Below the pieces are notes generated by a model. The model saw only the letters and a program-made list of their open reading frames with translations, did no database searches and was not told the origin of the DNA. DNA of 64,000 bases from DTU098 sp964498525 (GTDB lineage: Bacteria; Bacillota; Desulfotomaculia; Desulfotomaculales; Pelotomaculaceae): NCBI GenBank assembly GCA_964498525.1, contig CAZCGU010000001.1, forward strand, positions 1 to 64,000, read 5' to 3'. Shown piece by piece: positions 7,854 to 17,506 of the stretch (its first letter is position 1; each line of letters begins with the position of its first letter). Position numbers and translations under genes: made by a program.

Positions 7854-8888
7854 ATGGAAGGGAAAGACAGATTGATCTCACCCTCATACCGGCGGGAAGA
7901 TGCCGAAGCTGACCAAAACCTTCGTCCCCGCCGGATGGGGGAATATATCGGCCAGGAAAAAGTAAAAGAAACCATCTTGGTTTTTATCCAGGCGGCTCTT
8001 GAACGCGGGGAATTCCTGGATCATGTTCTTCTGTTTGGTCCCCCGGGGCTCGGTAAGACCACCCTGGCCAATATTATTGCCAATGAAATGGGCGTAAGCA
8101 TCAGGACCACATCCGGACCGGCAGTTGAAAGGCCGGGCGACCTGGCTGCCCTTTTAACCAATTTGTCGGCAGGTGATGTTCTATTTATCGATGAGGTCCA
8201 CCGGCTGAGCCGGACAGTAGAGGAAATTCTTTACCCGGCTATGGAAGATTTTGCCCTGGATATTATCATAGGCAAAGGGCCGGGCGCAAGGTCTCTGAGA
8301 TTGGACCTGCCCCATTTTACCCTGGTTGGGGCTACAACCAGGGCAGGAATGCTGACTTCCCCCTTGAGGGACCGCTTTGGGATTATCAGCAGGCTTGATT
8401 ACTACCAGCCGGAAGAACTGGTCTTAATTATCAACAGGGCGGCGAAGATTCTTGGAATTGAGTTAACCCGGGAAGGGTCCCTGGAGATTGCCGGGCGCTC
8501 CAGGGGCACACCCAGGGTGGCCAACCGGCTGTTGAAAAGGGTGCGTGATTATGCCCAGGTACGTGCGGACGGGGCGATATCCCTTGATGTGGCGATGGAC
8601 GCGTTGAAGTTTTTGGAAGTGGATCCCCTGGGTCTTGACCATACTGACCGGAGAATCCTGGAAACGATTATTAAAAAATTTGGGGGCGGGCCGGTGGGTC
8701 TGGACACGCTGGCCGCAGCCACCAGCGAAGAGCCTGAAACGCTGGAAGACGTCTACGAGCCCTATCTGATTCAGCTCGGCATGCTGGCCCGGACACCCCG
8801 GGGCAGGGTGGCCGCACCCCTGGCTTTTCGCCACCTGGGTCTGGAACCAAGCGGTCCTTCTTCCTCCAAGCAGGGAACACTCTGGTAA
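7854..8888 (+). CDS. ruvB: Holliday junction branch migration helicase RuvB
   Basis: A 344-residue AAA+ motor that drives branch migration with RuvA. The Walker A motif GPPGLGKTTLA (about residues 61-71), Walker B FIDEVHRL, sensor GATTRAGMLTSPLRDRFG and the C-terminal winged-helix DNA-binding domain (LEDVYEPYLIQLGMLARTPRGR) are visible. Length and order match the family. The ATG start follows AACAGGGAG. About 175 bases separate it from queH, with a near-perfect hairpin (GTTCCCGG..CAT with ATGCCGGGAAC, about 8951-8981) but no T tract. Confidence 0.97.
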   Translation: MEGKDRLISPSYRREDAEADQNLRPRRMGEYIGQEKVKETILVFIQAALERGEFLDHVLLFGPPGLGKTTLANIIANEMGVSIRTTSGPAVERPGDLAALLTNLSAGDVLFIDEVHRLSRTVEEILYPAMEDFALDIIIGKGPGARSLRLDLPHFTLVGATTRAGMLTSPLRDRFGIISRLDYYQPEELVLIINRAAKILGIELTREGSLEIAGRSRGTPRVANRLLKRVRDYAQVRADGAISLDVAMDALKFLEVDPLGLDHTDRRILETIIKKFGGGPVGLDTLAAATSEEPETLEDVYEPYLIQLGMLARTPRGRVAAPLAFRHLGLEPSGPSSSKQGTLW

Positions 8889-9063
8889 CCGCTTGCTTGT
8901 TGCTGCTTTCGGGCCTGATCAGTTAAATATTTTTGACAACATTCATTTTCCGTTCCCGGGCATTTATCAGTATGCCGGGAACAAACGTAAAGGGTTAATC
9001 CGCCATGAACCCTGTAACCAAAGTTCATTCCGGCTAGCAAAAAGTTAATGATCCGGAGGTGCA

Positions 9064-9627
9064 ATGACAATGAAAAAAATATTGCTGCATACCTGTTGCG
9101 GTCCCTGCTCAATTTATCCGGTGGATTTTTTGCAGGAGCAGGAAATGGAAGTTTACAGCTATTTTTTCAACCCTAACATACACCCGTACACGGAGTTTGC
9201 CAGGCGCAAGGAAACTTTGGAAAAATACGCCGCCGGGATCGGGTTGAAATTGATTGTTGATGAAAACTACAACCTGGAGGAATTCCTGCGGGGGGTGGTA
9301 CACCGGGAGTCCAGCCGCTGCCTTATTTGCTACTCCATGCGCCTGGAACAGGCGGCACATATAGCGAAAAGGGGAAGATTCGACTGTTTTACCACTACCT
9401 TGCTGGTCAGCCCCTACCAGAAACACGAACTAATCCGTGATATCGGTCAGTCCGCCGGACACAAGTTCGGTATCCCCTTCTACTATGCGGATTTCAGAAC
9501 AGGCTACAGGGATGCCGCCGCGCGTTCAAGGGCCCTGGGGATGTACAGGCAGGCTTATTGCGGATGCATCTACAGCGAAAAAGAGCGGTACAATAGAAAG
9601 CCCAAAAAGGGGGGAAAGGTCAACTAA
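9064..9627 (+). CDS. queH: Epoxyqueuosine reductase QueH
   Basis: A 187-residue enzyme of the DUF208 family that catalyses the last step of queuosine synthesis, reducing epoxyqueuosine in tRNA; it replaces QueG in many anaerobes. The N-terminal HTCCGPCS motif (residues 9-16), the inner Cys pair (SSRCLICYSMRL) and the C-terminal YCGCIYSE motif supply the metal and cluster ligands typical of the family. GGAGG lies 4 bases before ATG 9064; ATG 9070 is also possible. It is grouped with queA and tgt, the other queuosine genes of the window, which supports the call. Confidence 0.92.
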   Translation: MTMKKILLHTCCGPCSIYPVDFLQEQEMEVYSYFFNPNIHPYTEFARRKETLEKYAAGIGLKLIVDENYNLEEFLRGVVHRESSRCLICYSMRLEQAAHIAKRGRFDCFTTTLLVSPYQKHELIRDIGQSAGHKFGIPFYYADFRTGYRDAAARSRALGMYRQAYCGCIYSEKERYNRKPKKGGKVN

Positions 9628-9628
9628 A

Positions 9629-9844
9629 ATGTGGGAGTCCTTTGGCAAAACGCTTGTTGTTTTCGGTGTCGCGCTGGTTTTGCTGGGCGGTTTGCTGCTG
9701 CTGGGGAGCAGATTGTTTGGACTGGGCCGCTTGCCCGGTGATATATTCCTGCAAAGGGGAAACTTCAGTTGTTACTTTCCTGTTGCCACCTGCGTCATTC
9801 TCAGCGCACTGCTGACCATTGTTCTTAACTTAATTCGCCGCTAG
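9629..9844 (+). CDS. DUF2905 small membrane protein
   Basis: A 71-residue protein with two hydrophobic helices (about residues 5-27 and 45-68) linked by a loop bearing LGRLPGDIFLQRGNFSCYFP, the hallmark of DUF2905. Its function is unknown in the family. The ATG at 9629 starts one base after the queH stop, with GGGGGGAAAGG about 7 bases upstream, so it is co-translated with queH. The same gene is often found beside ruvB, queH and queA in Clostridia. Confidence 0.85.
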   Translation: MWESFGKTLVVFGVALVLLGGLLLLGSRLFGLGRLPGDIFLQRGNFSCYFPVATCVILSALLTIVLNLIRR

Positions 9845-9972
9845 ATAAAACCCTCCACTTTTTATTTTACCCGGGAGGATTCTGGAATAATTTGTCGAAC
9901 ATCTAGGTTCTAGGTGAAAGGATATATTTTAACAAAACAAAATTCAATTACATTTTGCCGGGGGTTTTAACC

Positions 9973-11352
9973 GTGACTTTTTTACTTAGAATGGTTTTCT
10001 GTTGTTTTTTTTCGTTTTTTCTATTCTGGCCGCCGGCAGCCGGCGCAGCTATTGAACCTGGTAAGGTTAAAGTGGGGCTGGGGGTGCAATCCGGCATTCC
10101 GGGGTTTAAAACCACCGGGACTTACCAACTGGTAGACCAGTCAACGGGGAAAGAGATAATAAGGCTGGCGCAGGGTGAGGAATGGCATCTCCTGGTAAAA
10201 GATGACCGCATCTACATTGAAGGAAGCAAAGACCGCCTGGGTCCCTTTGCCGGACCGGTTATTGTAGATGAACTTGATCAAAGCATCGGGATCCTGGCCG
10301 GGTCCGGTACAGTGGTGGAAAGGAGTTCCGCCAGCGGTATTTTTGTGCTCAGCGGGGCGGGGGAGTTTACTTCCTTTAATTCTATTTCAAATCCATACGC
10401 TGCCAGTCCAGGGGAGAAAGCAACCCTGGAAAAAGAAGGGGGGTTAAATCTGGTATCCCTTCTGAACGGAACCGCCGCAGCGAAGTACAGGGGAAATCTG
10501 GAGTTCCGGGTGGAAAACGGAAAACTTGCCGTGGTTAATGAGTTAAACATTGAGGATTACCTGCGCGGCGTTGTGCCGGCGGAGATCCCCGCCGCCTGGC
10601 CGAAGGAGGCCTTGAAAGCGCAGGCCGTTGCAGCGCGCAACTACGCCCTGCAGCAGGCGGAAGTTACCCGGGGCAGCAACTACAACGTGCTGAACGATCA
10701 ATTAAGCCAGGTGTACCGCGGCTACGATGCTGAGACACTGGCCACCAACCAGGCTGTGGAAGAAACCCGCGGCCAGGTCATGACCAGCCGGGGTAGTCTG
10801 ATTACGGCTTTTTTTCACTCCAGCAGCGGAGGTTATACCGAAAACAGTGAAGATGTTTGGCTGGAGCAACTCCCCTATATTAAAGGCAAAACAGATCCCT
10901 ACGATAAAAATGAGCAGCATTATAACTGGGAGGCTGACTACACTGTTGAACAGTTAGTTGCCAGGTTGCAGGGGTTGGGTTACAGCCTGTCCACCCTGGA
11001 GGATATTGAAGAACTGTCCGGCACTTCTTCAGGAGCCAGAGTTCAAAAGATAGCCTTATCCGGTCAGGGGCCTGTGGGAGAGCCTGTCCGCGTTGTTATA
11101 TCCAATGCGGACAAGGTGAGAAATGCCCTGGGTTTAAAAAGCTCCCTGTTTACCATAGAGAAGGTTTGTGATCAGGAAGGACACCTGCAAAGGATCATAA
11201 TCAGTGGTTCCGGAAACGGGCACGGTCTGGGGATGTCTCAGTGGGGCGCCCGCGGAATGGCCGGACAAGGTTATAATTACCAGGATATTTTGCAATACTA
11301 TTACACAGGTATCAGTATTTCGGGCGATTACGGCAGGACAGCGTTAAGGTGA
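9973..11352 (+). CDS. SpoIID/LytB domain protein
   Basis: A 459-residue exported protein with a hydrophobic N-terminal signal (FLLRMVFCCFFSFFLFWPPAAGA) and a C-terminal SpoIID/LytB catalytic domain: EDYLRGVVPAEIPAAWP (about residues 194-210), QAVAARNYAL, FFHSSSGGYTE.SEDVW and GNGHGLGMSQWGARGMA are the family motifs. SpoIID is a lytic transglycosylase that degrades peptidoglycan during engulfment; this longer paralog next to queA is common in Desulfotomaculum-like bacteria and its role is less clear. GTG 9973 is preferred because GGGGG lies 8 bases before it; an in-frame TTG at 9955 has no such site. Confidence 0.88.
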   Translation: MTFLLRMVFCCFFSFFLFWPPAAGAAIEPGKVKVGLGVQSGIPGFKTTGTYQLVDQSTGKEIIRLAQGEEWHLLVKDDRIYIEGSKDRLGPFAGPVIVDELDQSIGILAGSGTVVERSSASGIFVLSGAGEFTSFNSISNPYAASPGEKATLEKEGGLNLVSLLNGTAAAKYRGNLEFRVENGKLAVVNELNIEDYLRGVVPAEIPAAWPKEALKAQAVAARNYALQQAEVTRGSNYNVLNDQLSQVYRGYDAETLATNQAVEETRGQVMTSRGSLITAFFHSSSGGYTENSEDVWLEQLPYIKGKTDPYDKNEQHYNWEADYTVEQLVARLQGLGYSLSTLEDIEELSGTSSGARVQKIALSGQGPVGEPVRVVISNADKVRNALGLKSSLFTIEKVCDQEGHLQRIIISGSGNGHGLGMSQWGARGMAGQGYNYQDILQYYYTGISISGDYGRTALR

Positions 11353-11440
11353 TGCCAGGCTCATCCGGCAGGTGACTTTTTAGGCCGGCTTAAGGTAACA
11401 CTTACAGTAAAATCAGACAAGGAGTTGACTGAAAACCCCG

Positions 11441-12466
11441 GTGCAGCTTTCCGAATTCGATTATTATCTTCCTGAATCATTGATTGCCCAGGAGCCACCA
11501 GGGCAAAGGGGTGAGTCAAGGTTGCTGGTTATCCGGCTTGACTCCGCCAAATTGGAGCATCGTAATTTTGGTGATCTGTTAAACTACATAAATCCGGGTG
11601 ATCTCCTGGTCATCAACGAAACAAAAGTCCTTCCGGCCCGGTTGCTGGGAAGGAAGGAAGGCACCGGCGCACAGGTGGAGGTGCTTCTTTTAAAAAGGCT
11701 TTCCGGAAACCTTTGGGAGGCTTTGGTGCGCCCGGGAAAAAAGTTAAAAGCAGGCTCCGGGGTGAATTTCTGCGACGGTCTTTTAAGATGCCGTATTTTG
11801 AAAAACACGGACTATGGGGGCAGGATTGTGGAGTTCTCGTACCAGGGCACATTTGAGGAGGTTCTGGATAAGGCCGGGGTTATGCCCCTGCCTCCTTACA
11901 TAAAAAAGCCCCTCTTGGACCGGAACCGTTACCAGACAGTTTACGCCAGACAGACCGGGTCGGCCGCTGCTCCCACCGCCGGACTTCATTTTTCCCGGGC
12001 AATGTTGAAGGATATTGCAGACAAAGGGATAGATATTGCGCCTGTTCTCCTGCATGTGGGTCTGGGAACTTTCCGGCCGGTGGAAGTGGAAGATATAACC
12101 CGTCACCACATGCATGCCGAGTACTATGAAATACCTGAAAATACTTCCCTGGCCATAGCAAAGGCGAGGGACAGGGGCGGTAAAGTAATAGCTGTGGGTA
12201 CAACGACCACCCGCTGCCTTGAAACCGCGGCAAGTGAGAGCGGAACAGTCAAATCCGGTTCAGGGTGGACAGATATCTTTATCTATCCGGGCTACCGGTT
12301 TAGGGTTATTGACGGATTGATTACCAATTTCCATCTTCCTAAATCGACTCTGCTGATGATGGTTTCCGCCCTGGCCGGACGGGAAAAGATCCTGAAGGCC
12401 TACGAAGAGGCCGTTCGCGAAAAATACAGGTTCTACAGTTTCGGGGATGCGATGCTAATCTTCTAA
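11441..12466 (+). CDS. queA: S-adenosylmethionine:tRNA ribosyltransferase-isomerase QueA
   Basis: A 341-residue enzyme that transfers and isomerises the ribosyl part of SAM onto preQ1-tRNA, giving epoxyqueuosine. It starts with the family pattern LSEFDYYLPESLIAQEP, and holds GDLLVINETKVLPARL (about residues 52-67), PTAGLHFS and VGLGTFRPV, and ends RFYSFGDAMLI. Length is normal. The GTG start fits family alignments, though the nearest AAGGAG is 14-15 bases upstream, longer than usual. It is followed by tgt, giving queH-(DUF2905-spoIID-like)-queA-tgt. Confidence 0.96.
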   Translation: MQLSEFDYYLPESLIAQEPPGQRGESRLLVIRLDSAKLEHRNFGDLLNYINPGDLLVINETKVLPARLLGRKEGTGAQVEVLLLKRLSGNLWEALVRPGKKLKAGSGVNFCDGLLRCRILKNTDYGGRIVEFSYQGTFEEVLDKAGVMPLPPYIKKPLLDRNRYQTVYARQTGSAAAPTAGLHFSRAMLKDIADKGIDIAPVLLHVGLGTFRPVEVEDITRHHMHAEYYEIPENTSLAIAKARDRGGKVIAVGTTTTRCLETAASESGTVKSGSGWTDIFIYPGYRFRVIDGLITNFHLPKSTLLMMVSALAGREKILKAYEEAVREKYRFYSFGDAMLIF

Positions 12467-12529
12467 GCTGTACATTTTGTTTAAAAAGAGTTAAAATGTT
12501 TATTAGCTTTGAAAAAACAGGAGGATTCC

Positions 12530-13639
12530 ATGGCCGTCCGCTTCTCCATTCTCCATCAAGATCAGACCAGCCGCGCCCGGTTGGGCCTTTTACACACCCC
12601 CCACGGGACAGTGGAAACCCCTGTCTTTATGCCGGTAGGTACACAGGCAACAGTCAAAACCATGACCCCGGAAGAGGTCTTTGAAGTGGGCGGCAGGCTT
12701 GTTTTAAGCAACACATATCACCTCTACCTGCGGCCCGGCAGTGAATTAATCAAGGAGGCCGGCGGACTCCACCCTTTTATGCACTGGGATGGCCCCATCC
12801 TTACTGACAGCGGCGGCTTTCAGGTATTCAGCCTCGGGTCCCTGCGCAAGGTTGCTGAGGACGGTGTGACCTTTAGATCCCATATTGATGGTTCCGAGCA
12901 TTTCTTTAGTCCGGAAAAGGCTATGGAGGTACAGATGGCCCTGGGTTCCGACATTGCCATGGTCTTCGATGAGTGTGCGCCTTACCCGTGCAGCAGGGAA
13001 TATGCCCGGGAGGTTCTGGAGAGAACTACCAGGTGGGCCAGGCGCTGCCTGGCTGTCCATGATAGGGCGGATCAGGCGGTATTTGGTATTATCCAGGGAA
13101 GTACATATCCGGAACTGCGCCTGGAAAGCGCGAAAGGACTGGTTGAGCTGGACTTTCCCGGGTACGCTGTCGGGGGTTTGAGTGTCGGCGAACCAAAAAA
13201 TCTTATGTACGAGATGCTGGACTGTACTATTCCGGTCTTACCGGAAAAAAAGCCGCGCTATCTGATGGGCGTGGGTTCCCCGGACTGCTTGTTGGAAGGT
13301 GTCATCAGGGGGGTGGATATGTTTGATTGCGTTCTGCCCACCCGGATCGCCCGAAACGGTACCGCTCTGACCCGGCGGGGCAAAATTGTAGTACGAAATG
13401 CGGAATATACCAGAGACTTTAAACCCCTGGACCCTGAATGTGACTGTTACACCTGCAGGCATTATACCCGGGCCTACATTCGGCATTTAATTAAAGCTGG
13501 TGAGGTTTTGGGGATACGCCTGACAACAATTCACAACCTGCACTTTGTCCTGAATTTGATGAAAGAAATAAAATCAGCAATTTTGCAGGGAAAGATATTG
13601 GAATACAGGGATAATTTTTTAAATGAATATGCTCAGTAA
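12530..13639 (+). CDS. tgt: tRNA-guanine transglycosylase Tgt
   Basis: A 369-residue enzyme that swaps guanine 34 for preQ1 in tRNAs with GUN anticodons. Seen are the catalytic Asp region LTDSGGFQVFSLG (about residues 88-100), the FDECAPYPCS and GGLSVGEP segments, the second catalytic Asp in RGVDMFDCVLPTR, and the zinc site CDCYTCRHYTRAYIRHL near the C-terminus. ATG 12530 is chosen since CAGGAGG lies 5 bases upstream; the longer in-frame TTG start at 12509 lacks a site. It follows queA by about 60 bases. Confidence 0.97.
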   Translation: MAVRFSILHQDQTSRARLGLLHTPHGTVETPVFMPVGTQATVKTMTPEEVFEVGGRLVLSNTYHLYLRPGSELIKEAGGLHPFMHWDGPILTDSGGFQVFSLGSLRKVAEDGVTFRSHIDGSEHFFSPEKAMEVQMALGSDIAMVFDECAPYPCSREYAREVLERTTRWARRCLAVHDRADQAVFGIIQGSTYPELRLESAKGLVELDFPGYAVGGLSVGEPKNLMYEMLDCTIPVLPEKKPRYLMGVGSPDCLLEGVIRGVDMFDCVLPTRIARNGTALTRRGKIVVRNAEYTRDFKPLDPECDCYTCRHYTRAYIRHLIKAGEVLGIRLTTIHNLHFVLNLMKEIKSAILQGKILEYRDNFLNEYAQ

Positions 13640-13717
13640 CTTTGTTGCTGTCCTTTTCCAAAGAGGATTTTTAATATAGAGGTTGAATAAAAATTTACTG
13701 GAAAGGAGGCTTTGAAG

Positions 13718-14002
13718 GTGAATCAGCAAACGATATCCATACTATATATTGTCGCGTTGTTTGCAATTCTTTATTTTTTAATGATTCGTCCCCAGCAGCA
13801 ACGTCAGAAGAAACACCAGGAGATGATCAAAAGCCTTAGGCCGGATGACAGGGTTACAACGGTCGGCGGAATCTTCGGTACAATTATCAAGTTAAAGGAA
13901 GATTCAATTATCTTAAGGATTGCCGATAATGTCCGGATAGAGATCTTGAAAACCGCGATCTCCCAAATTGTCAGCAAGGATGAAGGAGAAAGTAAGGAGT
14001 AG
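13718..14002 (+). CDS. yajC: Preprotein translocase accessory subunit YajC
   Basis: A 94-residue inner-membrane protein with one N-terminal transmembrane helix (ISILYIVALFAILYFLMIRP) followed by a short cytoplasmic domain with GDRVTTVGGIFGTI. YajC associates with SecDF and the YidC/SecYEG translocon. GTG 13718 is preferred because GGAGG lies 9 bases upstream; TTG 13712 is too close to it. The tgt-yajC-secD-secF order is conserved across many bacteria. Confidence 0.94.
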   Translation: MNQQTISILYIVALFAILYFLMIRPQQQRQKKHQEMIKSLRPDDRVTTVGGIFGTIIKLKEDSIILRIADNVRIEILKTAISQIVSKDEGESKE

Positions 14003-14162
14003 GCGGAGGTGAAAAGGCCGTCTACCTTTTTTCTTGATTGAACCATGGTTAACTTGTGTTGGGTACATTCCTTCCCGGTAAATTACATGTAATGGATATA
14101 CCCAAAGGGCTGTTTCCCGCATTATTACCTTTCCTTATTGATCTAGGGGGGGTTATCCGTTC

Positions 14163-14822
14163 ATGATTACACTGGAAGATATCAAAAAAGACCCTGTGAT
14201 CGACGCCTTTATTAGGAAAGGAAACAAATATTTAAGTGTTTTGGGCTTTACCGAGCATAGTTACCGGCATGTCAATCTGGTTTCCAGCATAGCCAAGAAC
14301 ATTCTTGAACGGTTGGACTATCCCCAAAGGCAGGCCGAACTTGCAGCCATTGCCGGATACATGCATGATCTTGGGAATGTTATCAGCCGCAAAGAGCATG
14401 GCATCTCGGGGGGCGTGATAGCCTACCCTATCCTGATCCAGATGGGGATGCATCCGGAGGAAATCGCCACTGTTATCTCGGCTATTGCCAACCACGAAGA
14501 ACAGTACGGTCATCCCATCAACAGCGTGGCAGCGGCCCTCATTGTAGCAGACAAGTCCGACGTGCACCGCTCCCGGGTGCGGAACTCGGACTTTGCTACG
14601 TTTGATATCCATGACCGGGTCAACTACGCCGTTGAGCATTCCTTTCTTTGGGTCGCCGATGACAAGCAAACCATAACCATGGAGTTGACCATCGACATTG
14701 ATATCTGCCCTGTCATGGAATACTTTGAAATATTTCTGAGCCGGATGATTATGTGCAGGAGAGCCGCAAACTTCCTGAAGTGTAAATTCGAACTGGTGGT
14801 TAACGGGGCCAAGCTGTTATAG
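14163..14822 (+). CDS. HD-domain phosphohydrolase
   Basis: A 219-residue cytoplasmic protein with an HD metal-dependent hydrolase domain: H of HSYRHV (about residue 36), the HD pair in GYMHDLGN (about residue 77), the ANHEEQYG segment and D in ADKSDVHRSR (about residue 137). The substrate is unknown; HD enzymes often cleave nucleotides or cyclic nucleotides. The gene lies between yajC and secD with only 38 bases to secD, so it is probably co-transcribed with the Sec genes, an arrangement seen in other Peptococcaceae. The ATG follows GGGGGG by about 10 bases. Confidence 0.85.
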   Translation: MITLEDIKKDPVIDAFIRKGNKYLSVLGFTEHSYRHVNLVSSIAKNILERLDYPQRQAELAAIAGYMHDLGNVISRKEHGISGGVIAYPILIQMGMHPEEIATVISAIANHEEQYGHPINSVAAALIVADKSDVHRSRVRNSDFATFDIHDRVNYAVEHSFLWVADDKQTITMELTIDIDICPVMEYFEIFLSRMIMCRRAANFLKCKFELVVNGAKLL

Positions 14823-14860
14823 AATATATTCAGATGACGTACAAGGGGGAGTAGAACCAA

Positions 14861-16096
14861 ATGAAGTGGGACAAGATCCTAAAATTACTGGGTATTATCC
14901 TGGCCGTCGCGGTAGTTGCGCTAATGGCCGTAAAACCGTTGATACCAGGTGTGGACTGGCTGCCATTTACAAATCAGATCAAACAGGGACTGGATTTGAA
15001 GGGTGGCGTCCACGTGGTCCTGGAGGCCCAGGATACCCCGGATGCGCCGGTTACATTGGACCGGGTCAAACAGGCTATGGCTATTATTGAAAACAGGGTA
15101 AATGCCTTCGGTGTAGCTGAGCCGGTTGTGCAAATGGAAGGCTCCCGCCGTATTATTGTTGAATTGGCCGGTATCAGTGACCCGGAGGAAGCTGTGCGCA
15201 ACCTGATTAAAACGGCCTACCTGGAGTTTAAAACTGAAGATGGAACAACCGTGCTTACCGGCCGTCAGCTGAAGAACGCCATGGAGGGGACAAATCCCCA
15301 GACCGGGGAAGCTGAAGTCAATCTGGAGTTCGAGCCGGACGGCGCCAAAATATTTGCAGAAGTGACAGCCAGAAACGTGGGTAAGCGTCTGGCCATTGTC
15401 CTGGACGGGAACGTGATCCAGGCCCCGGGCATAAGGGAACCGATTCCCAACGGCAGGGCCCAAATATCTCCCTATGAATCCTTAGATGAGGCCCACAACA
15501 TCGCCATCCTGCTCCGTTCCGGCTCGCTGCCGGTTAAGCTGGAAGTAATGGAGGAGCGGACAGTGGGACCAACTCTGGGGGCGGATTCCCTGGATAAATC
15601 CATTAAAGCCGGAATCGCCGGTCTCATTGCCATTCTCGCCTTTATGATTCTCTACTACCGGGTTCCCGGTCTGGTGGCCAATCTGGCCCTGACCATATAC
15701 ACCTTGCTGGTTTTAATTATTTACGCCGCCCTGAACGTGACCATGACCCTCCCGGGCATAGCGGGATTTTTGCTCTCCCTGGGGATGGCGGTGGACGCCA
15801 ACATCATCATTTTCGAGCGTTTAAAAGAAGAAATTAAAAGTGGTAAAACTTTGCGCTCCGCCATAGACGCCGGTTTTAAGCGGGCCTTTGTGGCCATCCT
15901 GGATTCCAACGTAACCACACTGATTGCGGCGGCCGTCCTTTACTACTTTGGAACGGGACCGATCAAGGGCTTTGCCATAACGCTTTCAATCGGTATCTTG
16001 TGCAGCATGTTTACGGCCATCACCATGACCAGGTGGCTTCTGCACCTGGTGGCTGCCAGCAACCTGGCACGTAATAACAAATTGTACGGGGCATAG
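14861..16096 (+). CDS. secD: Protein translocase subunit SecD
   Basis: A 411-residue membrane protein of the SecDF complex, which uses the proton gradient to help late steps of Sec export. An N-terminal helix is followed by KQGLDLKGGVHVVLEA (about residues 42-57), a shortened periplasmic-type domain and a C-terminal bundle with GVDANIIIFER-like text (GMAVDANIIIFERLKEE, about residues 307-323). It is a separate SecD, unlike the fused SecDF of Bacillus. The secF gene follows after 15 bases. Confidence 0.96.
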   Translation: MKWDKILKLLGIILAVAVVALMAVKPLIPGVDWLPFTNQIKQGLDLKGGVHVVLEAQDTPDAPVTLDRVKQAMAIIENRVNAFGVAEPVVQMEGSRRIIVELAGISDPEEAVRNLIKTAYLEFKTEDGTTVLTGRQLKNAMEGTNPQTGEAEVNLEFEPDGAKIFAEVTARNVGKRLAIVLDGNVIQAPGIREPIPNGRAQISPYESLDEAHNIAILLRSGSLPVKLEVMEERTVGPTLGADSLDKSIKAGIAGLIAILAFMILYYRVPGLVANLALTIYTLLVLIIYAALNVTMTLPGIAGFLLSLGMAVDANIIIFERLKEEIKSGKTLRSAIDAGFKRAFVAILDSNVTTLIAAAVLYYFGTGPIKGFAITLSIGILCSMFTAITMTRWLLHLVAASNLARNNKLYGA

Positions 16097-16111
16097 AGGG
16101 GGGAGTTAAAA

Positions 16112-17014
16112 TTGTTAAGCTTACGTGAAAGGATGCCTTTCCATTTCATTAAACTTAGAAGAATATGGTACATCTTTTCTGCTGTATTGGTTATACCCGG
16201 GCTCATCTTCCTTTTCAGCCAGGGACTGCACCTGGGCATTGACTTTACCGGAGGCAACCTAATGGATCTCCGGTTCAGCCAGGCAACTTCCGTGGAACAG
16301 GTCCGGGGGGTCTTAAGCGGCAGTGGTTTGGGGGATTCGCATATTCAGCAGAGCGGGGATACTGATTTTATCATCCGGACCGGTGAGCTTTCTGAAGAGC
16401 AAAGCGCAAATCTTGTTCAGGCGCTGGAAACTAATTTCGGTGAATTTACCATCCTGCGCAACGAGCGGGTGGGGCCGACCATTGGGCGTGAACTGCTCAA
16501 CAAGGCGCTGGGTGCGCTGGTTGTTGCCTCGGTGTTAATGATTATCTACATCAGCTGGCGTTTTGAGTTTAAACAGGGACTCGCCGCTGTGCTGGGGTTG
16601 ATTCATAACGTACTTGTTGTTCTGGGGTTCATTTCCATATTTCAGCTGGAGGTGGACAGCGCCTTTGTTGCCGCTATCCTGACCATTATCGGCTATTCAA
16701 TCAATGACACCATTGTGATTTTCGATAGGATCCGAGAGAATATGCTCAATAAAAAGAAGGGCGACCTTCTGGAGAATGTCATCAACGCCAGTCTCTGGCA
16801 AACCCTGGCCCGTTCCATCAATACCGTTTTAACCGTTGTCATGATCCTGGTTGCCATGTTGTTGTTTGGCGGTACCACCATCCACAATATGGTTCTTGCC
16901 CTTTTAATCGGTATCGTCTGCGGGGCTTACACTTCCATCTGCATTGCCAGCCCCCTCTGGTACGAAATGAAGAAGTTGGAAAACCGGCCTAAAACCAAAG
17001 CGGCCCGGGCTTAA
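16112..17014 (+). CDS. secF: Protein translocase subunit SecF
   Basis: A 300-residue polytopic membrane protein, partner of SecD. It has the family motif GIDFTGGNLMDLRF (about residues 47-60), the EVDSAFVAAILTIIGYSINDTIVIFDRIREN core (about residues 180-210) and six predicted membrane helices. A TTG start sits behind GGGGGGAG. A strong intrinsic terminator follows, so the queH-to-secF group ends here. Confidence 0.96.
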   Translation: MLSLRERMPFHFIKLRRIWYIFSAVLVIPGLIFLFSQGLHLGIDFTGGNLMDLRFSQATSVEQVRGVLSGSGLGDSHIQQSGDTDFIIRTGELSEEQSANLVQALETNFGEFTILRNERVGPTIGRELLNKALGALVVASVLMIIYISWRFEFKQGLAAVLGLIHNVLVVLGFISIFQLEVDSAFVAAILTIIGYSINDTIVIFDRIRENMLNKKKGDLLENVINASLWQTLARSINTVLTVVMILVAMLLFGGTTIHNMVLALLIGIVCGAYTSICIASPLWYEMKKLENRPKTKAARA

Positions 17015-17026
17015 GTATTTTTCAGC

Positions 17027-17055
17027 AAAGGCGTGTGGGAAACCACCGCCTTTTT
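17027..17055 (+). terminator. Intrinsic terminator after secF
   Basis: AAAGGCG.TGTGG and CCAC.CGCCTTT pair around a GAAA tetraloop and run into TTTTT. Confidence 0.8.
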
Positions 17056-17169
17056 GATTATTTGAGGGTATTCGGGATACATTAATAATAAGCTGCAGCT
17101 TTATACCGGGCATATTAAACAGACTCATTTAATTTTTGATGCGGTTACCCAGGGGGGTTGTCAAGGTAA

Positions 17170-17478
17170 ATGGAGAGGGAAAGGGGCAGTCAGAATCAAC
17201 TGCTTAAAACACTGCAGGATAAAATAGACGAACTTGCCCTGGGGATGGAAAAAATGAAGCTGGCCGAATACGTATATCTCCTGGAGAATCCCAGGCGGCT
17301 GATGTACATAAACTTCATTGCCGGCCTGGCCAGGGGAGTAGGCATTGCAGTTGGTTTTACCATCTTGGGCGCCGTTGTTTTATACTTCTTAAGAATCCTG
17401 GTAATGTTGAATCTTCCCCTAATTGGTGATTTTATTGCTGAAATTGTCAGGATGGTCCAGCTAAACATAGGTCATTAA
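17170..17478 (+). CDS. DUF5665 small membrane protein
   Basis: A 102-residue protein with a charged, probably helical N-terminus (about residues 1-38) and two hydrophobic segments (GVGIAVGFTILGAVVLYFLRIL, then a shorter amphipathic one). The motif YVYLLENPRRLMYINFIAGLARGVG is that of the DUF5665 family in Clostridia; function is unknown. The ATG follows GGTTGTCAAGG-type sequence. It lies 28 bases before the yteA-like gene and is likely co-transcribed with it. Confidence 0.75.
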   Translation: MERERGSQNQLLKTLQDKIDELALGMEKMKLAEYVYLLENPRRLMYINFIAGLARGVGIAVGFTILGAVVLYFLRILVMLNLPLIGDFIAEIVRMVQLNIGH

Positions 17479-17506
17479 TCATCTACACGCGCGGAGGTGC
17501 AAGGAA

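Noticed and set aside
8890..9060. PreQ1 riboswitch upstream of queH
   Set aside because: A CAAAAAGTTAA stretch recalls the class I tail, but no matching stem with the C-rich loop precedes it.
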